Assembly (NCBI RefSeq): GCF_014698835.1
Contig: NZ_JACJTU010000006.1
Location: 124,001-188,000, forward strand
Direction: 5' to 3'
Source: Nostoc paludosum FACHB-159
GTDB taxonomy: Bacteria; Cyanobacteriota; Cyanobacteriia; Cyanobacteriales; Nostocaceae
DNA: 64,000 bases
This document shows, one piece after another, positions 45,242 to 54,476 of the stretch. Below the pieces are notes generated by a model. That model ran no database searches. It had not been told where the DNA came from and saw only the letters and a list, made by a program, of their open reading frames with translations. A program made the position numbers and the translations under genes. Positions within the stretch are counted from its first letter, which is position 1. Every line of letters begins with the position of its first letter.

Positions 45242-47452
45242 ATGAGCCAAAAATGTCCTCTCTCCAAGACTTGTGCTTGTCATAATATTGTGCGCTGCGA
45301 GACTGGGAAAGCAGGCAGGTTATTTCTTTGGTTCCCCGTTTCACATACCTTGACAAAGGTCATGTCATACTTAAAGAAGTTAGACATTGAGTATGAACTG
45401 ATGCACCAGCGGCCAGGCCTAAGTTTGAACTGTAAACCTGGACAGGCTCAAGAAATTGCCCGTAACTTGTCTCAACTTCTTGCGCCAAGAGAATTAAGAG
45501 AAACACAAGTTCTTTTCATTCAAGGTGCTATCCAACCTCAACTACAAGATTTTAGTGATATCGCTTCATTGCAGCGGTTTATTAAGTTCAGCCAGTCCGA
45601 GTGGTTAGTGGAAATGTTGGCAAGGGAACGATTCACTAGTCACTTTCAACCGATTGTTTCAATTCAAGACACATCCCAGATTTATGGATATGAATCGCTG
45701 TTCCGAGGGATGGATGAAGAAAGCAATTTAGTACCACCCGAATCAATCTTCGAGTTAGCAAGTGAAGCCGGACTGCTGCCACAACTCGACCGAGTTGCTC
45801 GTCTCAACACAATCAAGGAATTTACCAGCCATCAAGTGAATGGGTGCATTTTCATCAATTTTGCACCAACGGCGCTTTATGACCCTGTTTATTGCCTACG
45901 CAGTACAGTAGAAGCAATAGATCGAGCAGGGATTGACCATCGAAGGGTTGTCTTTGAAGTTGTGGAGTCAGACAACCCTCAAGATTTAGCCCATCTGAAA
46001 GCTGTGCTTCAATATTATCGGGATAGTGGGTTTTTAGTCGCCCTTGATGACCTTGGTTCTGGCTATTCCAGCCTGAACTTGCTGCATCAATTACGCCCAG
46101 ATTTTATCAAATTAGACATGCAGTTAATTCGAGATGTGCATCAAGACCTATATAAAGCTTCAATTACGGAAAAACTTCTAGAAATTACTGAAAAGTTAAA
46201 TATCCAAACCGTTGCCGAAGGAATTGAGTGCATTGAGGAACTGAACTGGCTGCGAGAACGAGGCGCAACCTTTGGTCAAGGTTATTTAATTGCTAAACCA
46301 AGTGCGGTGCCTATTACTACAACCCCTAACTTTGATACCTTAGCTGTAGCATCAACATCTCGTCAGCAAATTGAGCAGCGCGTCCAACACCGAACCCAAT
46401 TCGAGCGAATTGTTGCGGCTGTTACCCAGCGTATTCGCCAGTCGTTAGAGTTAGATGAAATATTGCAAACTACGGCAGACGAAGTAAGACAACTGTTTGA
46501 TATAGACCGAGTAGTAATCTATAAGTTTAAGCCAGATTGGAGTGGGCTAGTTGCTGTAGAATCCTTAGCACAAGGGTGTATGTCCATTCTGGGATTTAAT
46601 GTGATGGATACATGCTTTCAGTCCACTGGTGCAATTTACTACCAACAAGGTAATACTAGAGCGACTGAAGACATTGAAACTGCTGGACTATCGCCGTGTC
46701 ATGTTGAGCTATTGCGGAGTTTGCAAATTCGGGCAAATCTTGTGGTGCCGATTTTACAGCAAAAGCGTTTGTGGGGATTATTAATTGCTCACCAATGCTC
46801 TAGTACTAGACTATGGCAGCAATCAGAAATTAACTTGTTTAATCAGGTGGCAAGTCAAGCTGCGATCGCTATTCAGCAATCAGAACTTTACCACCAATTA
46901 CAACAAGCAAACCAAGAATTACAGCGCCTTGCCTCTTCCGATGGCCTTACCCAAGTGGCAAATCGCCGCTGCTTTGATAACACCTTCAACGCCGAGTGGC
47001 AAAGATTAGCACCAGAGCAAGCCTCACTATCTTTGATTTTATGTGATGTCGATTACTTTAAACTTTATAACGATACTCATGGGCATTTGGCGGGAGATGA
47101 TGCACTCAGACATGTTGCCAAGGTAATCTCTCAGACAGTTAAACACCCTAATGATTTAGTTGCTCGGTATGGTGGAGAAGAGTTTGCAGTCATCTTACCA
47201 AATACTAATTCCGAAGAGGCTATTGCAGTTGCCAAAGAAATCCAAACAAATATTAGTGCATTACAATTGCCTCATCCAAATTCTCAGGTTAGTGAATTCA
47301 TCACCCTCAGCCTTGGTGTGGCAACAATTACTCCTCATAATCAATCATCTCCCGCAACCTTAATTGCTGCTGCTGACCAAGGACTTTATCAGGCAAAAGC
47401 ACAAGGTAGAAATTGTGTAGTCAAGATAGACTGTGGAAATACTCAAGGTTGA
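45242..47452 (+). CDS. EAL - cyanobacteriochrome GAF - GGDEF protein (putative light-sensing c-di-GMP enzyme)
   Basis: A 736-residue protein. The N-terminus has a Cys cluster (C5, C11, C13, C19). The EAL phosphodiesterase domain (~125-355) keeps catalytic-type residues: YESLFR (E151), FINFAP, FEVVES, ALDDLGSGYSS (D269, D270), FIKLD, TVAEGIE, QGYLIAKP. The GAF domain (~385-548) has DTCF (Cys458) and AGLSPCHVELL (Cys486-His487) with RANLVVPI and WGLLIAHQC, matching DXCF-type cyanobacteriochromes. The GGDEF domain (~570-730) has an intact RYGGEEF; the usual I-site Arg is His (HPND). It should bind a bilin and tune cyclic di-GMP with blue/green-range light; colour is inferred from the DXCF class. 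Confidence 0.9.
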   Translation: MSQKCPLSKTCACHNIVRCETGKAGRLFLWFPVSHTLTKVMSYLKKLDIEYELMHQRPGLSLNCKPGQAQEIARNLSQLLAPRELRETQVLFIQGAIQPQLQDFSDIASLQRFIKFSQSEWLVEMLARERFTSHFQPIVSIQDTSQIYGYESLFRGMDEESNLVPPESIFELASEAGLLPQLDRVARLNTIKEFTSHQVNGCIFINFAPTALYDPVYCLRSTVEAIDRAGIDHRRVVFEVVESDNPQDLAHLKAVLQYYRDSGFLVALDDLGSGYSSLNLLHQLRPDFIKLDMQLIRDVHQDLYKASITEKLLEITEKLNIQTVAEGIECIEELNWLRERGATFGQGYLIAKPSAVPITTTPNFDTLAVASTSRQQIEQRVQHRTQFERIVAAVTQRIRQSLELDEILQTTADEVRQLFDIDRVVIYKFKPDWSGLVAVESLAQGCMSILGFNVMDTCFQSTGAIYYQQGNTRATEDIETAGLSPCHVELLRSLQIRANLVVPILQQKRLWGLLIAHQCSSTRLWQQSEINLFNQVASQAAIAIQQSELYHQLQQANQELQRLASSDGLTQVANRRCFDNTFNAEWQRLAPEQASLSLILCDVDYFKLYNDTHGHLAGDDALRHVAKVISQTVKHPNDLVARYGGEEFAVILPNTNSEEAIAVAKEIQTNISALQLPHPNSQVSEFITLSLGVATITPHNQSSPATLIAAADQGLYQAKAQGRNCVVKIDCGNTQG

Positions 47453-47735
47453 GGGAGTAGGCAATAGGCAATAGGCAATGGGCAATGGGCAATGGGCAAT
47501 AGGTTTTTCCCTCATTATTTAGGGTTAGCATAAGACATAAACTGATGAACTGATTGTGAAATTTTCAACTCAACGGTTTTGAAAGCGTCCGATAGACGGC
47601 GCAACACCCGCTACGAATGAAAAAAACACTTTTTTTCCCCTACACCCCCACACCCGTGTTTCTTGAAAGCCTATTGCCTGTCCCTTGCCTACTGCCTATT
47701 GCCTATTGCCCCTTGCCTATTGCCTGCTACCAACA
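47453..47735. repeat. Inverted arrays GGCAATA/GGCAATG ... CCTATTGCC between convergent genes
   Basis: The left arm (47457-47506) has six 7-base units of GGCAATA or GGCAATG. The right arm (47664-47730) has CTATTGC/CCTTGCC units in reverse complement. The ~160-base centre has a short non-coding stretch. It can form a long hairpin and may terminate transcription from both sides. Confidence 0.8.
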
Positions 47736-48905
47736 TCAAAATCGGAAAATTGCTGCTGCTGATGCATTATTAGGCATTTCTTCTGGCTCAACAGCATACA
47801 CTTGTCCACCATTTAAAAGCGTATGAATGGCAGCAAAATCTAATAAATCGTAGTCTTCTGGTTCTGGTTCTAGGTGTAAATTTACAGCCATTGTTTCTGG
47901 ATCGAATTTACCCCAAATTTGCTGTCTGACTGGCACAAACAAATTATCGACTCTTTGGTAATAGGCCGCTGCAATAATTTCTTGAAGATTACTAGAAGCT
48001 TTGCCAGTACCTTCACCAGCTATTTGTTGGTAAAGTTCCATTATTTCTTTTTGGTTTTGATGAAATAGAGGTTCGACAATGTGCCAAGCTTGGTCTTGTA
48101 ATTCTTCCGGCTTGGTGAATTGCGGATTGCCTGTAATCGATTCTTCCACCAAATGATTATAAGTATTTGCTTCCTGATAAATCGGGAAAAGATACTCAAC
48201 CCCAGCCAAAACTAAAGGTGCTTTTTGCTTGTGTAACTTCTCATGCAATGCCGCATCAATGGCGTGACAAAATTGTAAGATATGTTCTTGGGGCTTATCT
48301 GTGTCAGAACTTCCCTGACCGTGAAATGTACCTGGTTGCTGAAAACTATTGGCGGTTCCCCCTTTGTATGTACCGCTCCGCTGTTGCATCCCTTTTTGGA
48401 TTTCGTCCTCTTGCAAGGCTTCATCCAAACTTTTAGGCATATTTTCTACTTCTATTTCGTTAATGCTGTAGCGCGTTCCCTCAAAAAACCGCACATCCTT
48501 TTGGGCAAGAGCTAAGAGGTAGAACTTACCATCATTATTGAGCAAGTGTAGCAGCGGTTTCAAGTGGAAGCGATCGCTCACAACCACTAATTCTGGAAAC
48601 TCCATTGGCAGTTGGTAGTAGCGAAATACTTGTGGTGAAATAAATATTACTAATCCGTGGTCTTGGTGTTCCCAAAACTCACTCGTATCTAGTTCCATCC
48701 CTGGCTGGAGAAGATCTAGCGCTTGGGTATGGTCAATTTCCATCGCATCCAAGCGTTCTTCAGCTTCCCGGATTAGATTTTTGAAGCGAATCGGGTTTTG
48801 CCGAATCTCTGGCCCTGCTTTTTGCATAGGCATATACAGAGAAATACTTGGGGTTTGAGAATTTTCTGCTAAAGTTTTGAGTTCATCAATAGATAATAGA
48901 CTCAT
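47736..48905 (-). CDS. baeRF-family protein (bacterial archaeo-eukaryotic release factor-like)
   Basis: A protein of about 389 residues resembling the baeRF families 3/7. The N-terminal part (LLSIDELKTLAENSQTPSIS, then LYMPMQKAGPEIRQNPIRFK) and the central FYLLALAQKDVRFFEGTRYS are typical. The C-terminal QVYAVEPEEMPNNASAAAIF forms the last eRF1_3-like part. Such proteins are predicted to act on stalled or hibernating ribosomes, with little experimental support. The ATG at 48905 (MSLLSIDEL) fits the family start. Confidence 0.78.
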   Translation of the reverse strand: MSLLSIDELKTLAENSQTPSISLYMPMQKAGPEIRQNPIRFKNLIREAEERLDAMEIDHTQALDLLQPGMELDTSEFWEHQDHGLVIFISPQVFRYYQLPMEFPELVVVSDRFHLKPLLHLLNNDGKFYLLALAQKDVRFFEGTRYSINEIEVENMPKSLDEALQEDEIQKGMQQRSGTYKGGTANSFQQPGTFHGQGSSDTDKPQEHILQFCHAIDAALHEKLHKQKAPLVLAGVEYLFPIYQEANTYNHLVEESITGNPQFTKPEELQDQAWHIVEPLFHQNQKEIMELYQQIAGEGTGKASSNLQEIIAAAYYQRVDNLFVPVRQQIWGKFDPETMAVNLHLEPEPEDYDLLDFAAIHTLLNGGQVYAVEPEEMPNNASAAAIFRF

Positions 48906-49311
48906 ATTTTTCAACTCCGAATCTAAGTCAATAAAAACTAAACAACCTAGATTCATTTCAAATCTTCACGGTGTCAGGTGCATCTTTCTTTTGATACGGA
49001 ATTTATGGGTGTGTATACCCTTCTTTAGGTGGAAAAAAATACTGCTTCTCAGTTGGATGGAATACGCTAAGTTTGTTGGGAACTTAGAAAAGGCACAGCT
49101 GTACTGATATCGAATTCTATAAAATTGAGCGATTCTCTAAGGTAGAGATTACCTCGCCAATTTTAAGGGTAAACCTAAGTGTTAAAAAATCATTAAGTCT
49201 TTTTGCTTGTCTATCCTACAGTAGAAGTTAATAAGTTTGAAAATGTATATCTTTGAAAACTGAAAAGTAATTGCCATATTCCAGATTTAAAATTTTTATG
49301 AGCTTTTCCTG
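48906..49311. other. Non-coding gap of ~400 bases
   Basis: No coding frame with cyanobacterial codon use, no RNA gene and no strong inverted repeat was seen. It should contain the promoters of the baeRF gene and the small gene at 49312. Confidence 0.4.
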
Positions 49312-49584
49312 ATGCAGCAAAAATTTGCACTGACACTAGAGGAAAAACAAAAAATATTTCACACACAATTAGTCAAGTACGGTGTGGAGTATGAAAAAGC
49401 AAGAAAAGCATCTGAAATTTTAGCGCGAGAGAAACCTGATGAAGTTTTGACACAAGAAGAGATACAGCTTACTAAAGAAGCTTGTAATCATTGGTCAGCA
49501 CAGCGCAAACGCATCAAACAGTTAATGTCTTTGTTAAACTCTGACCACTCTGCTACTCTCCAATCACCAGATGAAATTGGTTAA
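49312..49584 (+). CDS. Small hypothetical protein, 90 residues
   Basis: A soluble, charged, helical protein (FALTLEEKQKIFHTQLVKYG, EYEKARKASEILAREKPDEV, LTQEEIQLTKEACNHWSAQR). No family recognised. Its codon pattern looks coding, and it stands alone between the baeRF and DUF1361 genes. No obvious ribosome-binding site. Confidence 0.6.
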   Translation: MQQKFALTLEEKQKIFHTQLVKYGVEYEKARKASEILAREKPDEVLTQEEIQLTKEACNHWSAQRKRIKQLMSLLNSDHSATLQSPDEIG

Positions 49585-49813
49585 AAGCGGTTGAAATTGA
49601 ATTATAACAATTTGAAAAAAGAATGCGACAGATACACACGCTCAAACTTTTATAATATCTAGTTTTCTTAATTTTGAATTTTGAATTGGTATTAATGATG
49701 CTTGTTCTTATTTTAGTTTTTTTTGTGGAGAACCTACACCCGCCTATTCAGCTAAGGTTGCGTTTGCTAAACGTCTCTTAAGAAAGAAAAGGCAGGTGTG
49801 AGTAGTCGATCCA

Positions 49814-50473
49814 TTAAGCGTTGGGAGTGTTGGGATTTACTGGTTGTGTTTTGATAGCATAATCATTTTTTGGTTGCACAAAAAAAACCAAAGTTACTCG
49901 TTTCATAATCCAGTAAAGTCCCGCAAGGATGAGAAAAGTGATAGCAATAATTACTAGTGGCTGTTTGCCAAGAATTTCTTCAACACCTTTGGTTAATACC
50001 GCATCAGGTTGAGTAACAAAATCCCAGCTATTAAAACGTAAGAAACGCCCCCAATAAATACCAATAGCACAGAGAGCATGGGTAATCAATTCAAGTCGCC
50101 AAATCCATCTACTCTTGCCGATGCGATGTAAATAGTAACCCCAATTTATTAACGATATTACATAAGCTTGAAATCCAGCCAAAATTACTAACAAATAGAC
50201 AGGAAATAGTACTAAAGTAATTATCCACACTGATTGGATGGTGCGGATATCGTCTATCAGGTGAATTACATCGGTTAACAAATATGGTGCATTGGGTAAA
50301 AATGCGTAGAAGACTAAGAATCCTAGCCACCAAAGCCAAGTGCGACCACGCTTAATGCGAAATAGCCATACACTCAAAGCTAAAGGTATAAAAGCCAGAA
50401 ATAAATTCCAAGTCATCCAACTCATATTAATTCGTAAGACCTGTACAACTCTGGCTATCAATTCTTCTTTCAT
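49814..50473 (-). CDS. DUF1361 family membrane protein
   Basis: A 219-residue protein with about six membrane spans. The DUF1361 pattern is visible: MTWNLFLAFIPLALSVWLF, WWLGFLVFYAFLPNAPYLLT, DVIHLIDDIR, and GRFLRFNSWDFVTQP. Function unknown; in some bacteria it lies with polysaccharide genes. Confidence 0.88.
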   Translation of the reverse strand: MKEELIARVVQVLRINMSWMTWNLFLAFIPLALSVWLFRIKRGRTWLWWLGFLVFYAFLPNAPYLLTDVIHLIDDIRTIQSVWIITLVLFPVYLLVILAGFQAYVISLINWGYYLHRIGKSRWIWRLELITHALCAIGIYWGRFLRFNSWDFVTQPDAVLTKGVEEILGKQPLVIIAITFLILAGLYWIMKRVTLVFFVQPKNDYAIKTQPVNPNTPNA

Positions 50474-51079
50474 AGGTGCTAACTCAGAAGATGTTTAATT
50501 GCTCTAAATTTACTTTGTAGTGTTAATGCGATTGAGAAAGGGGATTGGGAATTGGAAAATAGTACTTTTAATATTATTACTTAGTCTCTAGTCCCCAGTC
50601 TTCAATCACTTTTTGTCAATCGGCTGAAGTCACTAGTATAGCCAGAAAATCATAAGGGTAAAATCTACCACAGAAAGGAGGTCTGGCTTGTAAAACGCAA
50701 CAGAATAGCTTATGGTAGACTTTTTAAATTGGAATATTACCCCGTCTTATACAAATTCACAATTTGCAATGGGCTACGCCCGGCTTTTCTACGAGACGCT
50801 ACGCGAACGCTAACGCAATTAAAAAACTTAGATGCAGCAAGGCTTTCAGGGTTGAAATCTGTATCATATTTTTTGGGAAATGGTATTAGCTATTATATTG
50901 ATTTCATTCTGCTGTGTAGGAGTTCCAGAAGTACCCTAAAGTTTTGATGAAAAGGTTTATATGAGGATGGGGAATAGGAAACGGGGACTGGTGAGTAGAA
51001 AAAAGTTTTTTGGTTATAAATTTCTCTTCGTTACTGTCCCCGAAAGCGAAAGTTACCATAAGACATGCGAATTAGTTAT
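50474..51079. other. Non-coding gap of ~600 bases with one dispersed repeat
   Basis: GGGCTACGCCCGGCTTTTC followed by TACGAGACGCTACGCGAACG at 50768-50815 is a GC-rich palindromic element of the family seen near 21.6 and 43.5 kb. Short open frames across it lack coding character. Nothing else was recognised. Confidence 0.55.
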
Positions 51080-52327
51080 CTAACGCACCAGGACTCGACT
51101 GCGCGGGCCGATCGCTTGTTTGGGCGAAGCAAGTTTTGTACAGCTATCAACAGTATCTTTTGAACAAGCAGTTTGAGCCAGGGTTCCGGGGTTCATAACT
51201 ACTTGATTAACTGTTGCAGAATTACCACTACTGAACTCCATGTTAGGTGTAGTAGACAGGGATGGAGAATTGGACTCAGATGTATAAGTTGTAGTTGTCG
51301 GCGAAGCGATCGCACTATCACTACCAACGATTGGTGCAGCGGTTATTGTGTCACCACTACCAACGATTGGTGCAGCAGTTATTGTGTCACCACTACCAAC
51401 GATTGGTGCAGCGGTTATTGTGTCACCACTACCAACGATTGGTGCAGCAGTTATTGTGTTACCACTATCAACTATCGTTGGAAGAGTGGGTGTGCTACCA
51501 CCGCTGACTACCGGTGCAGGAGTAGGTGTGCTGCTACCACCACTGGTTACGGGTGCAGGAGTAGGCGTGCTACTACCACCACTGGGTGCAGGTGTAGGAG
51601 TGATAAGAGTCGCATTTGCAGGTACTTTGATTGTCAATTTCCCGATAGGAGAGTTAGTCATTACCAAAGATTTCACTGTTGGTAGACCAGGGAGATCGGA
51701 CTTGAAATCGAAGACTGTGGGGGTTGCACCACCATTGCGATCGCTATACCTGGGCCCATATCCACTCACTTCAAAAGTTCCCTGATACTGGTTTCCGGTT
51801 TTTGGGTCGGTAACAATACCAGTGTATAAGGCTTTTGTGAGATTAAATTCATCCTGAACCACTCCTTGAAACTTAGTTCCGGCTACTGTTCCCTGGTATT
51901 TAAAAGGTGTTAACTCACCGCCAGAGAGAACAGGCGAATTCAGAACGCCGTTGAAGGAGATTATGGGAATCCCTTTAAAGTCAACAAAATAATGCAAAGT
52001 ACCATCTTTACGTGTTTCTACTTTGACATACTCTGACTTGTACACAGGAACGTAATTAGGATTGTTTTTAGTACCTAAGTTCCGCGAGTAAGTCCCCGTG
52101 TCGTCTGTGTCAACACGAGTAATGCTTTTATTGAAATTCGGATTATTGTTGGGAAGTTGAATCGTACCAGATAATGTCCCACTGCTTTGAATTGTGATTT
52201 GAGCTAAAGCACTTGTTCCACCTAAAGCAATGATGACTGCGGCTAAACTACTGCTGCTAAGAACTGCACAACCCAACTGATAGAATTTTGGATTTTCGTC
52301 AAAATTTCTTGTTGAATTTAATTTCAT
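51080..52327 (-). CDS. Secreted repeat-containing protein, unknown function
   Basis: A 415-residue protein. A signal peptide-like leader (~residues 20-42) ends near TSALAQ. The N-terminal beta-rich domain (~43-245) has KYQGTVAGTKFQGVVQDEFN and QYQGTFEVSGYGPRYSDR. A Pro/Thr/Ser/Gly linker (TPTPAPVTSGGSS type) and four tandem 12-residue units GDTITAAPIVGS follow. The tail has two cysteines and ends with an Arg-rich stretch (GPRSRVLVR). Probably periplasmic or surface-exposed. No family recognised. Confidence 0.75.
   Translation of the reverse strand: MKLNSTRNFDENPKFYQLGCAVLSSSSLAAVIIALGGTSALAQITIQSSGTLSGTIQLPNNNPNFNKSITRVDTDDTGTYSRNLGTKNNPNYVPVYKSEYVKVETRKDGTLHYFVDFKGIPIISFNGVLNSPVLSGGELTPFKYQGTVAGTKFQGVVQDEFNLTKALYTGIVTDPKTGNQYQGTFEVSGYGPRYSDRNGGATPTVFDFKSDLPGLPTVKSLVMTNSPIGKLTIKVPANATLITPTPAPSGGSSTPTPAPVTSGGSSTPTPAPVVSGGSTPTLPTIVDSGNTITAAPIVGSGDTITAAPIVGSGDTITAAPIVGSGDTITAAPIVGSDSAIASPTTTTYTSESNSPSLSTTPNMEFSSGNSATVNQVVMNPGTLAQTACSKDTVDSCTKLASPKQAIGPRSRVLVR
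51325..51468. repeat. Four tandem 36-bp repeats in the secreted-protein gene
   Basis: Units begin CAACGATTGGTGCAGC at 51325, 51361, 51397 and 51433. They alternate at one base (GCAGCGG, GCAGCAG, GCAGCGG, GCAGCAG), which points to duplication of a 72-bp dimer. Confidence 0.9.
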
Positions 52328-52466
52328 GAAAAATTTGCTCCTTTAATCACCTATGAAAAAATACGCATGACTTTTTCCTTGCTTCCACTGGAGAATGAAA
52401 GCATCTAACTACTGATTTTTTCAGTAGCAAAAAAGCGTATTTGATTACATATACATCAGTACAAAA

Positions 52467-54305
52467 TTAAAACCGGAAGGTTGCTCTTAATGCTCCAACT
52501 ACTAAAGCATCGTTAGCAGCATTGTGATCGGGATTGAAAATAACGAATAAGCCTGGAGTTAGGGCAATATTGTCACTTAGTTGGGCGCGGTAAAAAAGTT
52601 CTACATGAATTGATGTGTCAGTGCGTCCCCCTGGTGTCCCTCCATCAGAAAAGTTGGGAAGATTAAATCCCTCTGGTAAAGTACTAGAAGTAATTTTCGG
52701 TGGTTGTCCCACAAGAATGCCCCCTAAATTCCCACGGCGCAGCAAATTGGGAAAAGCTGCGAACACCATCCAGTTAGTAGTTTCTACACTTCCAGAAAGA
52801 TTGGATGGTTTCGAGGAAGTGAAGCCACCCCAACCACCCACCTGTAAGTTAGGGTTAATTCGCCAAGCAACAGTAGCGCCAACTGCGTGGGTATTGAAAG
52901 GTGTAGCATCAGCAAAAGGGGAAATTAGTTGAGAATCGCCAATACCAGTTCCTAGTAGTCCATCTGGGGAGTGGGAATAAAGATAATGTATGCCGATATC
53001 AATATTATTAGTAGGTGCTAAACTTAACTGAGTGCCAGCAGTAAATCTACCACCAAATAATCCGCCCTGGTTGATGTCACCAGGAAAACTGGGAATTTCT
53101 GCACTATAAACACCTTGCAAACTGATGCGATCGCTAATTTGCCAGTCAAAACCTATACCACCAGTGCCGTTACCAATGCCTAAAATCGGGTTACGCTGAC
53201 CAAATAGAGAAATTGCACCGTCGCTAGAACCTTCTAATGGGCTAATACCGCGAAATGTATTGATGGGGTTGACTCCCGCCGTACCGACGACAATTCCTAA
53301 GTTATCTGAGGCTAGAAATCTATAAGACAAATCACTAATAACTAGATTGTTGTCTGTGTTGGACTCGAAACCCAACCGCCCCATATTGGTAGATAGCAAC
53401 GATGCATTAGAACCCAAATTTCCCGCAGACAGCCCTGTTAAGAGCAAATCTCGTCCGGTGAATGAAGTTGCTAAGGTTACTTGGGCGCTACTTGTGAAAG
53501 TCAGATTAGTTTTTCCTTGGCGTTCAGGTATGCCATCTCTGGGAAATAAATCTGCATTAGTGGTATTGCTTCCTTGAACGCTAAAAACGGCTTGACCAAA
53601 TAATCTGGTAGTTGTAGAAAACTGATTAGCTTGTAATTCACTAGTCCGGTTTTCTAGAACCTCGACACGCTGCTGTAATTGTTGCAACTCTGCTTTGAAT
53701 TCGTCTTGTAACCTTTGGAGCAGGATTAAATCTTGATCGTTAACAGTGTTAAGTTTACTGCTAGCGATTGCTTCGTTAATCTTTTCTAAACAAGCATTTA
53801 AACCAGCTGCAAATTCATAACGAGTAATAGTACGATTCCCCAAATAAGTACCATCAGCATATCCCGCAATGCAGCCATAGCGTTCTACCAAAGACTGCAA
53901 AGCACCAAAAGCCCAATCAGAGGGTTGCACATCCTCAAGCTGTGATACCGAGTTAACTTGAAACATTGGGTCGTCTGAGTCTGCGACTCCGGGATCGTTT
54001 TTGTCAAGTTCTTCGGTTAGAGGTTGGGTATTTTTTGATTCAGGCGAGTTAGAAGAACTGATAAATTGAATTTTTTCTCTGCTTTTTTTAAGTATATTTT
54101 CGTACTTATTTTCGGCAACTTTTGAAGTACTTATATCTGGCTGTACAAATTCAGGTGGTGTAATTTCAGCAGGGGTGACTACTTGAGATAAATTTTCTTC
54201 GGTTGACTCCTGCACCTGATTATCTGGCTCAATTACTGGCTGTTCTGGTAAATTAAGCGCAGATACTGGCGCTGTTGCTAGTACACTCGCCATCAGTAGA
54301 CTCAT
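52467..54305 (-). CDS. Iron-uptake porin (SLH + OprB-type outer-membrane channel)
   Basis: A 612-residue protein. After a short leader (LLMASVLATAPVSALN) and an acidic low-complexity stretch comes an SLH domain (~118-165: VQPSDWAFGALQSLVERYGC, ADGTYLGNRTITRYEFAAGL). A coiled coil follows (LQDEFKAELQQLQQRVEVLE), then a C-terminal beta-barrel ending GALRATFRF with terminal Phe. This is the cyanobacterial SomA/iron-uptake porin family, anchoring the outer membrane to the cell wall. The leader lacks the basic residues normal in a signal peptide; an in-frame TGA seven codons upstream bars an earlier start. Confidence 0.92.
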   Translation of the reverse strand: MSLLMASVLATAPVSALNLPEQPVIEPDNQVQESTEENLSQVVTPAEITPPEFVQPDISTSKVAENKYENILKKSREKIQFISSSNSPESKNTQPLTEELDKNDPGVADSDDPMFQVNSVSQLEDVQPSDWAFGALQSLVERYGCIAGYADGTYLGNRTITRYEFAAGLNACLEKINEAIASSKLNTVNDQDLILLQRLQDEFKAELQQLQQRVEVLENRTSELQANQFSTTTRLFGQAVFSVQGSNTTNADLFPRDGIPERQGKTNLTFTSSAQVTLATSFTGRDLLLTGLSAGNLGSNASLLSTNMGRLGFESNTDNNLVISDLSYRFLASDNLGIVVGTAGVNPINTFRGISPLEGSSDGAISLFGQRNPILGIGNGTGGIGFDWQISDRISLQGVYSAEIPSFPGDINQGGLFGGRFTAGTQLSLAPTNNIDIGIHYLYSHSPDGLLGTGIGDSQLISPFADATPFNTHAVGATVAWRINPNLQVGGWGGFTSSKPSNLSGSVETTNWMVFAAFPNLLRRGNLGGILVGQPPKITSSTLPEGFNLPNFSDGGTPGGRTDTSIHVELFYRAQLSDNIALTPGLFVIFNPDHNAANDALVVGALRATFRF

Positions 54306-54476
54306 ATCACTCCTGGTATTTCATTTGACTTGCACCAACATTTCTTTTGACAGTCAAAGTTGGCGTGTATCAGGAATATTTCTAAAAAAAGAGTGATAAA
54401 AGTTACTGAATTTTAGTAGCAAGTTGGGAGGATGAGGGAGAGGAATTAATAAACCATGCCCAATGCCCAAATTAGA

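Noticed and set aside
50729..50947. 72-residue frame in the gap after DUF1361
   Set aside because: It runs through a palindromic repeat and has no family resemblance or ribosome-binding site.
51313..51480. CRISPR-like array of 36-bp units
   Set aside because: The units are contiguous with no unique spacers and encode a protein repeat; there are no cas genes in the window.
51173..51785. Long + strand open frames opposite the secreted-protein gene
   Set aside because: They exist only because the 36-bp tandem repeat is open on both strands; their products are nonsense repeats (CVTTTNDWCS type) without any domain.
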